A stretch of 64,000 nt of DNA, taken from positions 4,650,001-4,714,000 of the forward strand of contig OX596336.1 of the NCBI GenBank assembly GCA_951394405.1, read 5' to 3'. Of this stretch, positions 1-11,802 are shown one piece after another (the first letter of the stretch is position 1; every line of letters starts with the position of its first letter). The stretch is from Coprinellus micaceus (Eukaryota; Basidiomycota; Agaricomycetes; Agaricales; Psathyrellaceae). Made by a program: the position numbers and the translations under genes. Under the pieces are notes generated by a model that searched no databases, was not told the DNA's origin, and was given only the letters and a program-made list of their open reading frames with translations.

Positions 1-1449
1 TGGTGGGCGTTGGCTGGTGCTGTGAATAAAAGAACTGGTTTATAAATCACTCCAGGGCGAGACATGGAACGAACATACCCCTACGCCGTTGCACATGCTG
101 ATCCTTCTGTCTTTCCGATCGAGATGCACGTTCTGTACATTCCCGAAAGCTCTCAATGCCTCTTGTTGAGTAGCTGACCGGTTCTCCAGTCGGCCAAGGT
201 CGTTGGCGAAGGCGACTAGACCCCCACTCGCGTTTGCCGCGTCGAATACCTTTGTAAGATAAAGGTAAGGGAGTAAACAGCGGAGGAGGCGGTCGGGCTT
301 CAAGTTGGCACGACGAATACCAAGTGACAAGTATGCGAAGATATATCCACCGTGGAGTAACTCGGCAACAGCAGAGCTTGGACTGGGCGATAACTTGATG
401 CTTGCCGCGAGGAAAAAGTCTGCATGGCCGATGGTCTCCCAAGATTCGTCACTGGTGACACCGCAGTGGTGGGCCTTCTCCGTGATGGAGAAGAGGACGG
501 ACGCTTGCGTCTGAAGACAATTCGCCCGACGAAGGTCGGCAAGTAAGGTGGGGTTAAGCGTATTCCCTAGCTCCATAATGGCGAAGTAAAGGTGCTGGAT
601 GGAAATGAGGGGTCCTCGGTTGACCTTCTGGTTTCCAGCGTTCGTGATCATGTCGCGGACCTCTTCGACACGCTTCAACAAACTTGAGATGACGGCCCGC
701 CTCGAACGCTTGGTGAGCGATTGTAAGTAAACCGCCATCATTGTGCCTTGAGGTCGAGGGGAGTTGAATTGGGCGAAGGCTGTAATGATCGGACAGTCCC
801 TTTGCGAGGACGCTGCCAGGTAGTAGTGGCGTCCGCCGGATATAGGGTCACGGCGAAGGAAAAGCATGCAAGCAAAATCGAGAGTGTCCTTCCTGGTTGC
901 AATTTCCTCTGCATGAGGATTACTCGGTGCTTCGCAGGCGACGTGGGTGAGTAAATTGCATGAAGACGTCATGCCACCTTTGCACATCTGTTCCGCACCA
1001 TGAGTAATGAGGAAGGTCATCCAACATAGTATATCCGTCCAACGGTCGACAAGCAGGGGATAGAAGTGGGCACAGTACACTTGGACGGCCGGGTCTCCAC
1101 ACGACGCCCCCAGGGAGCGTGCGATGATGACCAAGGTCTGGGCGGCTTCAACAGCCAGAAGGGTTCGTTGGTCTGGGCTGAGCCCGTCCCTGACGTCTTC
1201 GGGTCCTACTGGAATCGATGACCGGTCTAGATAGTCCAATGTGGTTACCGCGAAGTTGGGATCGCTATTGCTGGCAAGATGTTGCGCGAATTTGGGCAAG
1301 CTAGCGGGTGAATGTCGAGCGTCTTGCAAAGCCTATGATTTAATGCCTCTCAGATCAGGCATAGACGAAGTATAGCAATTCACAAAGCGTACCATCTCCG
1401 TGAATAGGTTACGGCGCACTGTGATATGCGTTCTGCTGCTGGAGGCCAT
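1..1449 (-). CDS. MYND zinc-finger family protein (locus A), partial at left edge
   Basis: First member of the MYND paralogue cluster, cut by the window edge. Exons read on the minus strand: 1393-1449 (19 codons, start ATG at 1447-1449), 79-1332 (418 codons, phase 0) and the first bases of the MYND exon at 1-19; introns 1333-1392 and 20-78 begin GTACGC and GTATGT and end in AG. Exon 2 ends in the family signature ISMCNGVG just before the splice site, as in paralogues that read SLCSNxK. The next exon begins with a His codon, as in every paralogue. The N-terminal region is helical and has the family RW..I..WMTFLI block. The finger itself lies outside the window. No stop or frameshift is seen in the visible part. 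The molecular function is unknown; MYND fingers in general bind proline-rich partner peptides. Confidence 0.75.
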
Positions 1450-2109
1450 ATCGTCTGAAAGCAGTATGAGGATGTCAAATAAGTGGGCGTGTGGGAGGAC
1501 TTACCGAACGCAGAGCGAAACGGGAACTGCAAGGGAATCGACCGGGGTGGTGGGCATCTGGGATCCATGGGAAGATAAGGAAGCTGGTAACATTCATGAC
1601 GAGGTTTTGAAACCCAGATTCGGGGGTGACATGTGCATATTTCAAGAGTCACTTCTGGAATGGATTATCCGCGTTTTTGAGGCCATTTACGCCTCGCTTT
1701 GCATGTGACATTGCCAGAAGCGCTCACGTTGGCTCGCGCCGGCCTATTGGAACCTTGGAAATTCATCAGAGCCTGGGCCCTTCGACTAAGCCTAATGAGA
1801 TGCTAGGCGCGCCTTGACTAGGGATAATTTACCTATCCGCGTTGAATTTCCGCAAGCGGGACAAGGTTGCGCGAACGGTGTACATGGGGGTAGGAGAACA
1901 ACAGCGACATAACCCTAACCCAGGAGCTTCGACAAACCCTTCAATGATCCGGTCAACGGCGGATCACCAAACTCATATGCCCGATGGGTATGTTCAATCG
2001 ACCGACCATTTAAATTACAGGAATCTAGGTACTTTTCGGGGCCGAATACTACAGAAGCGGGTACAATCATGTGGGTCAGATCACCTTGAATAACGATATT
2101 ATCAGTAAA
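1450..2109. other. Intergenic, no recognised feature
   Basis: This stretch separates the start of MYND A from the 3' end of the DUF6533-type gene. Only short reading frames without family resemblance occur. It should hold the promoter of A, but the GGGCGCT motif seen upstream of several paralogues is not clearly present here. Confidence 0.5.
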
Positions 2110-3640
2110 CTAGGATGACGTGTTCGGTGTCCGTACTTTAGCGTAACCATGAACCGGAGCTGTCGCTTCCCCATATCCCGCGTCTCCTTTATTCCTACCC
2201 CTAGAAATGTCTTCACTACTCTCGTCTCGATCATGGTTGGTGCGGCCGCAGTCTCTAAAGCTCTCGAGCTCGTAATTTTGTGTGTCCGCCGGCATGCTGA
2301 ACCCAAAATTGGTTGTGAATTGAATATCGGCATTCGTTGAGTCGGTCACCGATGAAGGCCTGCGCGACTGACTGACGTTGAGGTCGTTAAGGTTGAGGAG
2401 GATCCGGTATCCCTGTACGCATGGACGGGTCAGCACGTCTTCAAAGAGAAAGGGGGAACGATACTCACGCAGAATGAAAACGAGGTGTTTAACCATCCGT
2501 AAAGAACTCCCGTAAAAGCGTCGGTCGAAAACCCGTACAAAAGGGCTTCGCTAATAAGAATTACTGTGAAATAGGCAAGGCATCAGTCACAAATGGGAAG
2601 CGAGACGGGCTTGGCACTTACAAAATAGAAGGATGAACGCCCACGTCCCATCCCTCGCCAGAAGCCTCATAATCGGGATGTTCCCCCAGCCCGACTTCAC
2701 AGCGACGACGAACTTCCAGATGGTGAACCCGAATAGAAGCGCTTGGAACGCGATAGGTGCTCCACTACATAGACAGTGGGGTCAACACTGGATACGGCAC
2801 GCATGATCATCATGACTCACGCTGCGATTATGAATGTAACGGGCGCAGAGACCACCACGCACAGCTCGTCGTACTCGAGCCCCGGTACAGCGAGACCCAT
2901 GGCTACGCTGATAGTGATGATCTCGAGTAGGTATACCGATAGAAGGAGGTGCCTGACAAATCGATTGCGAGGGTAAAGGGCGAAGACTGGCAGAGCAGCT
3001 CTCGTTAGTCGGATGACGGGTAAATAAGCAAAGGAAACTGACCTCGTAGGATAAGAATGTAGTCAACGCTCGCAACAATAAGTAGAGAAGCGAGCGCTTG
3101 GTATACATTCCAGACGTAGCACCCACGTTTGGAGAAGGTAAAGGGTGGGGTGCCGATGAACATGATGGAACTGTCTAGTTAGGCAATCAATCGATGAAGC
3201 AGAGGATGGAACTCACGTTTGCAGCATCACAGGGAAGTAGCGGATGAAGAAGAACAGGGACTTTGTCGAGTTCCATGGATTACTACTCTTCTTTGAGCCA
3301 ACTCTCTTTCAGGGTGAGCTCGTACGTACGGCCATATCAATCGAACCTAGAGCATAAGGGAAAGAAGATGAGCGCCTAATCTCGACTCAGCTAGGCAGAA
3401 GCGTACCTCGTCATCAAAGGTGATTAGAATATCATAGAGTAAGAAAGTGAGCGCTGCGACTGAATATGGGGTCTTAGTGAAGAGCAGTAGGAGAAAGGTA
3501 GGAGAGCGACGCACCAGTGCTATAGCCCACTGCTTCGCTTCCAATCAAATGCTGCTCTAGGGCCGGGTCCGGAAAGGTAGCATTGGGGTGGTATTGGATC
3601 GGATGTCGCGGGAGAATGGTGATCGCCGTCGCTGTTTCCC
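2110..3640 (-). CDS. DUF6533-type seven-transmembrane protein
   Basis: An integral membrane protein of the family common in Agaricomycetes. Nine exons can be joined with matching phases: about 3640-3515, 3459-3407, 3346-3330, 3282-3217, 3170-3043, 2986-2821, 2764-2622, 2563-2469 and 2412-2110, separated by introns of about 45-60 nt. The joined protein shows the DUF6533 signature VAALTFLLYDILITFDDE followed by VRLIW, then NPWNSTKSLFFFIRYFP, WNVYQALASLLIVASVDYIL, a LYPRNR loop, a CVVVSAPVTFIIAAGAPIAF helix and a polar tail of about 90 residues rich in Asp, Arg and Ser. These match the family order from memory. The start is not settled: the frame is open upstream of 3515 without an ATG before a stop, so either an additional upstream exon or a lesion exists. 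Substrate or ligand is unknown. Confidence 0.72.
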
Positions 3641-3649
3641 CTGCATATC

Positions 3650-4757
3650 GAGGTCCTCTAAGCGACGAGATATAAGCGCCCGGGAGTACTGCGAAGGGAA
3701 AGGCGCACCCACGTCATCGAGTCCGATCGTCCTCACGGTGGCATACTTAGGGTACGCCGCACAATGACCCTTCCCAACGCTAGCTGGGCCTTAGCGAGTC
3801 GATTGTCCGGTCCCTACGTGGTCCTGGGGGGATAGGGGTGTCGTTGGCCTTCGCGACAATACCCGGGTCGCTGCGCTGGGTGGTGGCAAGAAGCAAGAAA
3901 GAGCACGTCCTTACTTCTTCCGCATCGAGACGCTTGGATGAGACAAACCGGCGCTCGAGCCCTTGTCTTGCACGCGGCGTCGTGGAATGAATAGAGTCTG
4001 CCATAACAAGTGCCAATCGGGTTACAGGAAAGCCTTGTCGCCGGGCGCTATAAAAGGATAGATGATGTGATCCGAGTCTGGCCAGTTTCCCATCTTCTGC
4101 AAGCGAACCACGGCTTGAGCATGCTTGGACACTTTTATTCCTTGTTTTCGGTGTGTGCCTGGCACCCCTGATCTACGACTTTTACCGGGGTCCAGGATGA
4201 ATCGACCTACAAGCATGGAGATTGTTCCATAAAAATTAAATTACAATTCGTAGTTCTCGTTAACGTTCAGCGACTCCAGGCCCCGCCTCGCCGGTGTCGC
4301 CATAGCCCTTCCCGCCCATGAACGTAATCGTGGGGGTTCGAATGCCGCAGCCTGCTAAGCTCAACCATCCACGTACCACGATATTCCCACCATTTCGGCG
4401 CTTATGATGATAAGGACGGCGCTAATCAGCAGAAGCGTGATCGTGCGATGCCACCTACAAAGCCGCTTGCTTCCAGAAGCACGGCAGATGCGACGATCTC
4501 TCGAAACACGCCGTTTGGTTGCGATGTGGGGGATAGTGTGGAAGTGTCGTAAAAAAGACATCTCTGTCGTTTTACTCTGCGTCGTCCGAGGGGCGAGGAA
4601 TCGTATGTAGCCCGGTTCTAACGCACAGTCATGATATCCTTTATTATGCTATAAACGGAGTGATCCTTGATTCGGTGTGATGGGGTGCGTGTATCCTCCT
4701 TCCAGGTTTGATCTCTAACTCATAAATACTCGAAGGGTCAGGATCGTCCGTCCGGAC
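3650..4757. other. Intergenic with one weak membrane-anchor ORF
   Basis: No recognised gene. A minus-strand frame at 4361-4561 starts with ATG, is rich in Arg and contains one hydrophobic stretch (LLLISAVLIIISA) just before a possible GTACGT splice donor; it might be a small exon but cannot be completed. Two copies of GGGCGCT-like sequence occur at about 3677-3688 and 4042-4052. The remainder shows nothing I recognise. Confidence 0.35.
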
Positions 4758-5591
4758 TCACTGGTACTTCATTTTGGTCAGAAAGTATGCACCCAGGGCA
4801 CCCAACAATATCGATGCAAGGATCGTACCAACCATCATTGGAGCGAACCCGGGTGTAGTAATTTCAATCGAGGTGGGGCCTCCTTGGGACCGTCCATCGG
4901 CTGGTGTGGGTGCTGCTCCGGGCCCGCTCCATCGCTAGGTGTAGCGAGTTGTCCAAACAGAACGACTTCGTCTTGCGCCATCTGCGGCTCACTAGGTCGT
5001 CTAACACTTGGTGGGTACACGTCGGCTGGTCGCCATGCAGATGACTGAGGCGAAGTATCGAACTAGGGTTGTTCCCAGTGCTCCTGGAACGAACGTTCAC
5101 CTAGCCATGACTGATCGAGGCCAGTGGAAAAGATATCGGAACCCCCCGAGTCGAAATTGATTTGTGTCGCGACGAGGAGCCCTGCGTATCCCTGCTTGTT
5201 CACGACTCTGAAACCTAGCATCAAATTTTGAGGGACCTTCGGAAACCACAGGGATGGGGATGTTGAATGCGAGGCTGGCAAGGAATTTAAAGTCATTATT
5301 GACGGGTTCAGGGTGCACCAATACGCCGTTGATATACATTGAAAAGTAATCGTCGGCGGCATCCACGATCGTGGAATTCATTGGTCTCCCCTTGCCGGTG
5401 GGGAAGTTGTAGTACTTGCGGAAGGCCCGCTGTTCGAAGTGCGGTGAGTTTGGTGGATTACCTTCTGTCGTCCAAATCCACGAGGCTTTGCTGCGCATGG
5501 TCTCCAACAGGCTCTGCTCGGCATTCGGGAGGCCTCTCAGCCTAGTACGGCTGATAGGTGGCAACTTCTGGGCGGCGGTGGTGTTGCTCAT
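4758..5591 (-). pseudogene. Broken carbohydrate-binding-like type I membrane protein
   Basis: Minus-strand frame from an ATG at 5589-5591. It carries a beta-sandwich block typical of basidiomycete surface proteins related to the rhamnosidase N-terminal fold: SKASWIW, then EQRAFRKYYNFPTGKGR, then DDYFSMYINGVLV, then GFRVVNKQGYAGLLVATQI and SWLGERSF. Near the end is a transmembrane helix (GTILASILLGALGAYFL) with a short KMKYQ tail. The frame is interrupted: a one-base shift at an A4 run near 5226-5229, an in-frame TAG at 5063-5065 in the middle of the block WEQP-x-FD, and a further shift near 4860. No signal peptide is visible. Either a pseudogene or several sequencing errors; three independent lesions favour a pseudogene. 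Family placement is from pattern memory. Confidence 0.6.
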
Positions 5592-6402
5592 CGCAAAACG
5601 TGGTGAGTAGATGTAGGTTGTCCTGGGACTCAAGAGGTTAGGATCAGATTCATAGGTCCTACTAATATAAGCGGTTGTGCGTCATTTGGCAGCACTGCCT
5701 TGAGGCCATTGAGGTGGGTGGGACGAGGTGATGATCAAGTGGGCTGTGCTAGATCTAGGGCCGATCTACGGAATCACAATTCAGCTCAAGTTGGGAGCAT
5801 CGCGCACGGGCGCTAAATTCCTGGAGATGGTTCAGTACGGCGCACATCGCCAACGCATCCTGTGAAGCTTGACGCACAAGAATACACCGCCCGCCACTGA
5901 CTGGGGCTCAATGTCCGGATCTTCGGCATTATACCGTAGCGTTATAATTGCTCACGTAGTACGATGCCCTGACTTTCCCACATTTCTTCAAAGAGTGCTT
6001 GGAGGTGGAGTAGCTATGAGTGAGAATGCGTAAGATAACAAGGACCCCAGGGCGACCTAGTAGAACTGAAGAGCGCCCCTCGGCTCTAAATTTACTTGAC
6101 ACAACCCTATACTTTCCCTCGCCCATCCGAGTCCCCGCCTCAATCTTCGCGTTTCACAGCACCGACGTGGACATATCACCCATCACCGTGGAGTAATACT
6201 CTCCCTCAATTAACACTTGTAGGCGTAGATAGTTGGATCAATAGTAACAATAGTAACACTGTAACCTGGTTCTCTTAGTTTAATGACAGCTCATTTGCCT
6301 ACATGTAGCGCCTCACCGAGCGTGCCCTTGTTTGGGATATGCATTGCCGCAAACTGGGGAAAGGCGTGGGTGGGATACCCAGTACCGAGATTTCAAACAC
6401 TA
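5592..6402. other. Intergenic, no recognised feature
   Basis: Only short reading frames with no family resemblance. A GGGCGCT element at about 5806-5816 lies on the plus strand, but no MYND start follows it. Confidence 0.45.
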
Positions 6403-8483
6403 CTACGAGCTACTAAAAGCGAGAATCGGGAAGAATCCTGGCGTTCCCCGGCCTCCCCTAGCTGCAAAGCCTGTCCCTTCTTGGCTTTCCAGATGAGTGC
6501 TCCAGAACGCACTGTTAACCACCGAGTAGCTCCGAGGTTCCGAAGCACTCGCGTCGTACCGCAATGTTGCGAGCACCACCAGCGCATACGAATCGCTCAG
6601 CCTAAATCGACCCTCCACCAGGACAATATCCGGGCCTTCCTCCATTTCATCCACGAGGGTTTGAAAGCGCGGTCGCAACCCTCTTGGCCATTGCTGGCGG
6701 CTCAAGTGTGAGATCAGGGCCACTCGCCGGTACCCGGCTGCCAGACTGAAGTCTTCAGAGAAGAAGTCGATAAGACCGAGCGATGAGTCCGGCCGGCATT
6801 CGAGCAGAGGCGATGCGGGATTGGGAGTCCACCGCCGAGAAGCCACGGTGGGTTTTCTCAGCTCAGAGAGGTCAATGTGGTTCACAAGTGTCTCGAGAAT
6901 CCGCAAGGTGTCATATCGGCGTTGGAGTGAGGGCCACGCGAGCTCCGTGTTTTGATCTGGGTCAGATGCATTAGGGGTGAGCACACGGTCCGATATGTGG
7001 GAGCCGCGAGTGTGACCTCACCTTGGCGTCGTTTGGCAAGCATCTCGCATTCTCGAGAGTGAAAGGCGGTCCAATCCTCCTTCTGGCAGGCCGAGGAACA
7101 ATACGCAACGGAGCGGCACCTGTCGCACGTCTTGACTGGAGGGTAAGCCTGAACTGGAGGTGACGCATACAAATGCTTTGAATTCTTTTTAAAAACGACG
7201 TCGACGAATGAAGGATGACTGCAGCTTACTCTGAGGTTGCTGCACAAGGAAATTGTGGATCCGTGACCATCGTCACTCTCATACGCCAGGGACAACCAAG
7301 TAAAGAACTGATTGTATTGGAGGCGAGCGGTGGCTACATGCTGAAGGCTTCCGTGTGTTTCCTTGGTCATGCAGAGGTCGATTTCTCCACGGTCCTTGAT
7401 CAGGTGATATATTTTTTCCGGATAAAGGTGGGGGATAATGGCCCGAAGTTGGTCGTTTGCCCGGGAGCTGCGGACGCGCGTCAAGCAGCGAGCCACACAG
7501 CGAACGAGTCCTTCCTCCACTAGCTGGAGAAATCCACCTGAAGACCCCACAAAGCTGGTGCAGTGGGCGAGGATGGAAATAGAGGAAGATGCGGACTTCC
7601 AAAAATCTTCCTCGACGCCAGCGGCATAACCTCTCTCGATGAATAGAGCCAACACACTTGCGAGTGCCTTCATGTCTTTCCTATGTCGTAGGGCAAGACG
7701 CTCGTTGCTGTCGATGAGGCGACCAAAGATATGGATGGTTCCGGAAAGGTTACTCATGGGCCCTAGCACGCTCAGAGTCATAAGAGTAGGGGCCAGATCC
7801 TGGGCACGTCCCACAAGGGAGGTGAGAATGAGCTGTCTCGTTTTCTTGCTGGAGGCGTTGAAGCGTGAGGTGAACACATCGCGTGAGAGTTCGAAGTCAA
7901 AGCAAGCATGGGCGGCTTGAAGCAGTCTACAGTGCTGTTCATCGCCGCGAATGGGAACGATATAGTGGCCGGTTCCTGGGTCGATTTGGTAGAGCATGAG
8001 ATACAGGAGGTCGGCGACGTAAGGTTGGCAGATCAATTCCTGTTTCCGGGAGTCGTCCTCCATGTCGAAAGAGAGAATAAAGAGGATGTGGATGTAAATG
8101 TTCGCAATAGAGGTTGGTTTTTCGGTGTAAGACACATGATGGATGAAGTAGATCATCAACTTGACGATTCTGGACCATAGATGGATAAGCATATCGAGAC
8201 AGTGATTCTTGCAATCGAGCGCTTCTTGCGTAGGTCCTATAGAAATGAGGTCCAAGAGGATCTTTCCGAGATCGTGTATCGAAAAGTTCGCTTGGGAAAG
8301 GACCCTACGGTCCGCATCATCCAACGTCCCTGGAGGTCCTTGCGGGATGGGCGACGCAGTTATCCGGTCCAGGGTATCTTGAAGGATATCGAAATCCTTG
8401 TCGGCCAGGATATATTCGGCCAACGGTCGGACCCAGTGTGACCCGCTGCGATCGCCAACTGTCTCTCCGATACTACCCAGAAG
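6403..8483 (-). CDS. MYND zinc-finger family protein (locus B)
   Basis: Three exons resolve cleanly on the minus strand: exon 2 8483-7230 (418 codons, begins LLGSIGE after TTTAG), MYND exon 7175-7022 (154 nt) and C-terminal exon 6956-6403. Introns 7176-7229 and 6957-7021 have GTAAGC and GTGAGG donors and AG acceptors, with phases 0 and 1. The MYND part reads CDRC, AYC, SSAC, then DWTAFHSREC, so the visible zinc ligands of the second half are intact. Exon 4 carries the family block VLVEGRFR followed by TLRYD. Exon 1 could not be found: a tRNA-like gene occupies 8524-8596, where the first intron would be expected. The protein is therefore open from exon 2 onward but its start is unknown. Function unknown. 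Confidence 0.72.
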
Positions 8484-8523
8484 CTAAATCATTGCCCTCG
8501 TATCGACGTGTCTGTTAAAGTAT

Positions 8524-8596
8524 TGGAGTGACCAGGAATCGAACCTGGGACCATCCGTTGACTAGACTGGACGCTCTACCACTGAGCTACCACCCT
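8524..8596 (-). tRNA. tRNA-like gene, best anticodon AGU (Thr), bulged anticodon stem
   Basis: Read on the minus strand this 73-nt segment folds as a tRNA: acceptor AGGGTGG with TCACTCC (6 of 7 pairs, two of them wobble), D stem GCTC/GAGC, variable loop TGGTC, T arm CCAGG-TTCGATT-CCTGG and discriminator A. The anticodon arm is 18 nt instead of 17: the 5' stem has one extra A, with loop CTAGTCA, giving AGU after U33. It could be a functional tRNA-Thr with a bulge, a mis-called intron or a tRNA pseudogene/SINE head. It lies just upstream of and in the same orientation as MYND B. Confidence 0.6.
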
Positions 8597-11026
8597 ATGG
8601 ATAGACAGTGTGCAGATGTTGATACTATGGGGCCTTAAACATTCCCCATACACAGGCTCGTCACCGTGTGGGATACAGTCACATATAGCACTGCACCAAT
8701 ATCAAGTCTAGGCTGTCGATTGACCACTTCCAACAGTGTCCTGGGTGATGATGGTGAGGAGAAATTGCGACTCACAGCCCGTGCTTTGCGGCACCGATAT
8801 TTACGAGCATCTGCCGCAATCCCAGAGCTGTTTCTGTCCCTTGTGCTTGCCGATTGAACCTAATAACCCTATCATCACTGGCAAGAAGCTCCAGATCCCC
8901 CTAAGAAGCATAAGAAGACTTCTTTAATGTATTACCTATAGTTGACAGTTAATCCTTCTCGTCTATCCCATACTCAAACCGACTCGCCACGGCCCTATAA
9001 TTATACTTCCCACTCTCCTTCCCATCCACCCTCATCTTCACCAAAACCCTCACCCCGCCCCCCTTTCCTTCCTTACACCTAAACACCCCCTCTACCAAGA
9101 CGACGTTCATATCCACGTCCGCCGTTGCCTCGTTCAAATACGTCTGGTACCTCTCACCCGGTTTCACGCGTTTCTCCGTGTTGACCTTGGGAGGTGGGAA
9201 ACGACTCAGATACGGCTCGCCGTTGGGGAGGGTGGATAGCCCCTTGAAGGCGGAGTGATGCAGATTCGAGAATCTGACGATGGGGAGAGTTGTTTGGATG
9301 AGCCCAGCATGCTCATATGCCCTGCGTACGCGCTGCATAGACGTCCGCATATCCCGTACGCTCTCGAAAAGTCTGTCGTCGATTGCGGCATTCTCCAGGT
9401 GTCGGAGTTGGTCGCGCTGCATTTCGAGAAAGGATGAGGTACCGACTGGGAGTCGAAGTGCTATCAGTGTGTACCGGTTAGTGTGGAGGTCCAGCATGGA
9501 GGATCCGGAACGTACATCGAGCCTTGACCGCCATTGACTCGCACTCTGTTCTATGGAATCTCCTCCAGTCCTCTGCCTGACACTCCATAGAGCAGTAGGT
9601 AACCATTTGGCATCCACTACATGCCTTGACGTTCACACGGAAGCCATTGGGTCGTCTTTCAAAATGCTGAGGAAATGGTTAGCTTTCCATGTACACACCA
9701 CTAGCCGTACTAGTGGTACGCACCTTCGAGTTACTGCACATGGAGATAGGCACATTGCCCCGCTCCACATGCGCAAAGTACCCCTTCTAAAAGAGGGTAT
9801 TATACCCTTCCCAGATAGCCGCAGCCTGACCCTTGAGCGCCCCTACGCCTTGGAAGTGGTGGTGGTACCTGACATCTCCGTGCTCCAAGGCAGCGAGGAA
9901 CACCCGTTCGAGGTAGAAGTATGGAGCAATCAAGTCGAGCGCCTGAATAGCACCTTTTGGCTTGGGGTTCGGACCAATTTGAGGTATACAGAGCAGGGCG
10001 GTGCGCAGAACACCAGACGACACGAGCGTAACCACGGCTTTGGAAGGATTTCTAGAGTGGGCGATGGCCGCTTGGGTGATCCGAAAGGTCGCAGAGGAGA
10101 TTGAATCCCAGAACGTTCGTGAGGTGGCGTAAGTCTGGGCTTTGGTCGCCAGAGTGTGGAGTGCGCCCCCGCAGAGTTTGACGACGTCTTCGCGCTCGTA
10201 GTGGGCCCAGATGGTACGACCGGAGAGACCGAATATACCCTGGAACAGGAAATCCAGCGAGGCCGCGTTCCCCACGGCGTTTCGTTCGTCCGCGTCAAGC
10301 GCCAGTTCCTGGGCACGCTGGTGAAAGTTGTTAACCATCCCCTTGATCATCGACCCATCGAAAGACGCCAGCGTGGATTCCATGGATTCCCGCCCGACGT
10401 CCGACTCGACCATACGCTTGAATAGTTCGGTCAGGGGGCAATGCATCGTTGGCGCGTCACGGTCGAAGCGTAGGAACGAGCACAGTTCGGTCTCTTTGTC
10501 GAACTCTGTGAGGAACTCGAATACGAGCTGTGCCGTACCCGACAAGGACGTCATATCGACGACCGAGGGGTTCACTGTGGGGCCAGAAAGAACAACAAGG
10601 ATTGCGTCGACGCATCCCCTTTGGAGCTGCCAGTCTTCTCTATTCCGAGCGTGTCGAGTGAGGTTCGCCATCCCGCCAAGCACGAGGGACCAGTTGTCAG
10701 CCATCGTCCTGAGCGACGCTTCCAGGTATGCCTTTGTGGCAAGTGTTGGCGCGTTCCGCAGAGCCTGGAAGATGGTGCGCAGCGCATAGACAGCATTAAT
10801 CGTGGAGATCATGGTTTCCCTGGACTGCTCAACCTCTATGGTCTTGAAGTGTCCGATATGGCGTATCAGGATTGGGAGGGGATCCAAGGTGGGTTCCGTG
10901 GTCAGTAAGTCGACGAGGGTTTTGTAGTCCTGTGGCATGCCACTCTCAGCCCGCTTTAGCAGCTAAACGGCGCATTTTTAGCCCAAATGTACTGGACGAA
11001 GTGAGCCGCGTACCCACCACTTGGTG

Positions 11027-11748
11027 GGGTGCTTGTCAACAAACCACTGCAACAGCAGTAAAGGGGAACTAACAAAACCACTGCAACTGGAGGGGGGTTT
11101 GTAAACAAATCCCTGCAGCTAGCTGCAGCTATCCGGCAGCCATCATAATTGATGTACCCTTCCCAATTTGGTAGGCGCCATGTTTGTAATGCAGTCACAT
11201 GTTGCACGCTACTGCATGTCCACTCAATCAAACAAACCAAATTATATGTTGCGGGCTCTTGAAAATGTTCTCAAACGGGCTCAAATAAAATTTATTATAG
11301 AAGTGCGCCCACCCGGCGTGTGCACCGGCACCCTACGGCTGTTAAATCGAGGCCCTTGGGCCGAGCCCGTGATGAGCGGCGGCAAGGAACCCGGGGGCCC
11401 CACATATGTGACTGACGGTCTCACATTGGGGGCCCTGGGACCCTCCCCGGAGCATGGTGGGGCCCCCCCGGAGGGAGGGGTGCCATGCAGAGTGGGAGGG
11501 AGCAACCCATGTGGGAATGTGGGGGCCGTCGCGAATGAAAAACAACTTGCGTCACATGATCGCATGTTGAACTTGCCTAATTGAGACATCAGAAGTTGAT
11601 CAGAAGAAGCCTCATCAAAGTCCGAGAAGCAGGGAAGCACCAGCAACAGCTTCTCCAGGGGATTGTAAACAAACCATGCTGCTGTTGCAGTGGTTTTGTA
11701 AGTTCCCCTTTGCTGCTATTGCAGGTGGTTTGTTTACAAAATCCCCGT
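11027..11748. mobile_element. Small inverted-repeat element in intron 1 of MYND C
   Basis: Ends about 11027-11110 and 11660-11748 are imperfect inverted repeats built around GTAAACAAACCACC, AAAGGGGAACT and ACAAAACCACTGCAAC. The inside holds a GC-rich segment (11228-11570) repeated elsewhere in the window. No transposase frame exists, so this looks like a MITE. No clear target duplication could be aligned (flanks CCAGGTGTAG and CCAAGTGGTG are only partly alike). It lies wholly within the expanded intron of locus C. Confidence 0.55.
11228..11570 (+). repeat. Dispersed GC-rich repeat, copy 1
   Basis: Closely similar, in opposite orientation, to 26936-27290. Shared blocks include GGCCCTTGGGCCGAG, GGAACCCGGGGGCCCCACAT, GGGGCCCTGGGACCCTCC and CATGTGGGAATGTGGGGGCC. 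It has no coding potential; it is probably the body of a short transposable element family. Confidence 0.65.
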
Positions 11749-11802
11749 CTACACCTGGCGTACCTTCGGAAACTTGTCATGAACTGTGTTGCTCTTGTCC
11801 AT

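Larger units (their letters stand above)
8949..11802 (-). pseudogene. MYND zinc-finger family gene (locus C) with one nonsense codon
   Basis: Exons on the minus strand: probable exon 1 11802-11764 (13 codons, MDKSNTVHDKFPK then GTACGC), exon 2 10962-9724, MYND exon 9666-9516 (151 nt) and C-terminal exon 9460-8949. Phases match the paralogues (0, 0, 1). The finger reads CSGC, TYC, SMEC, DWRRFHRTEC and exon 4 has LEMQRDQLRHLE and VLVEGVFRC. The only lesion is TAG at 9787-9789, between NTLF and KGYFAH, where paralogue D has the codon region LFTQAK; this would remove the MYND and C-terminal exons. Intron 1 is about 800 nt because it contains an inverted-repeat element. It may be a recent pseudogene, a sequencing error or a readthrough product. 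Confidence 0.68.

Noticed and set aside
1913..1923. Telomere-like AACCCTAACCC
   Set aside because: Less than two copies; not an array.
4022..4216. 64-codon minus-strand ORF as a small gene
   Set aside because: No domain, no hydrophobic or signal segment, and no splice partners.
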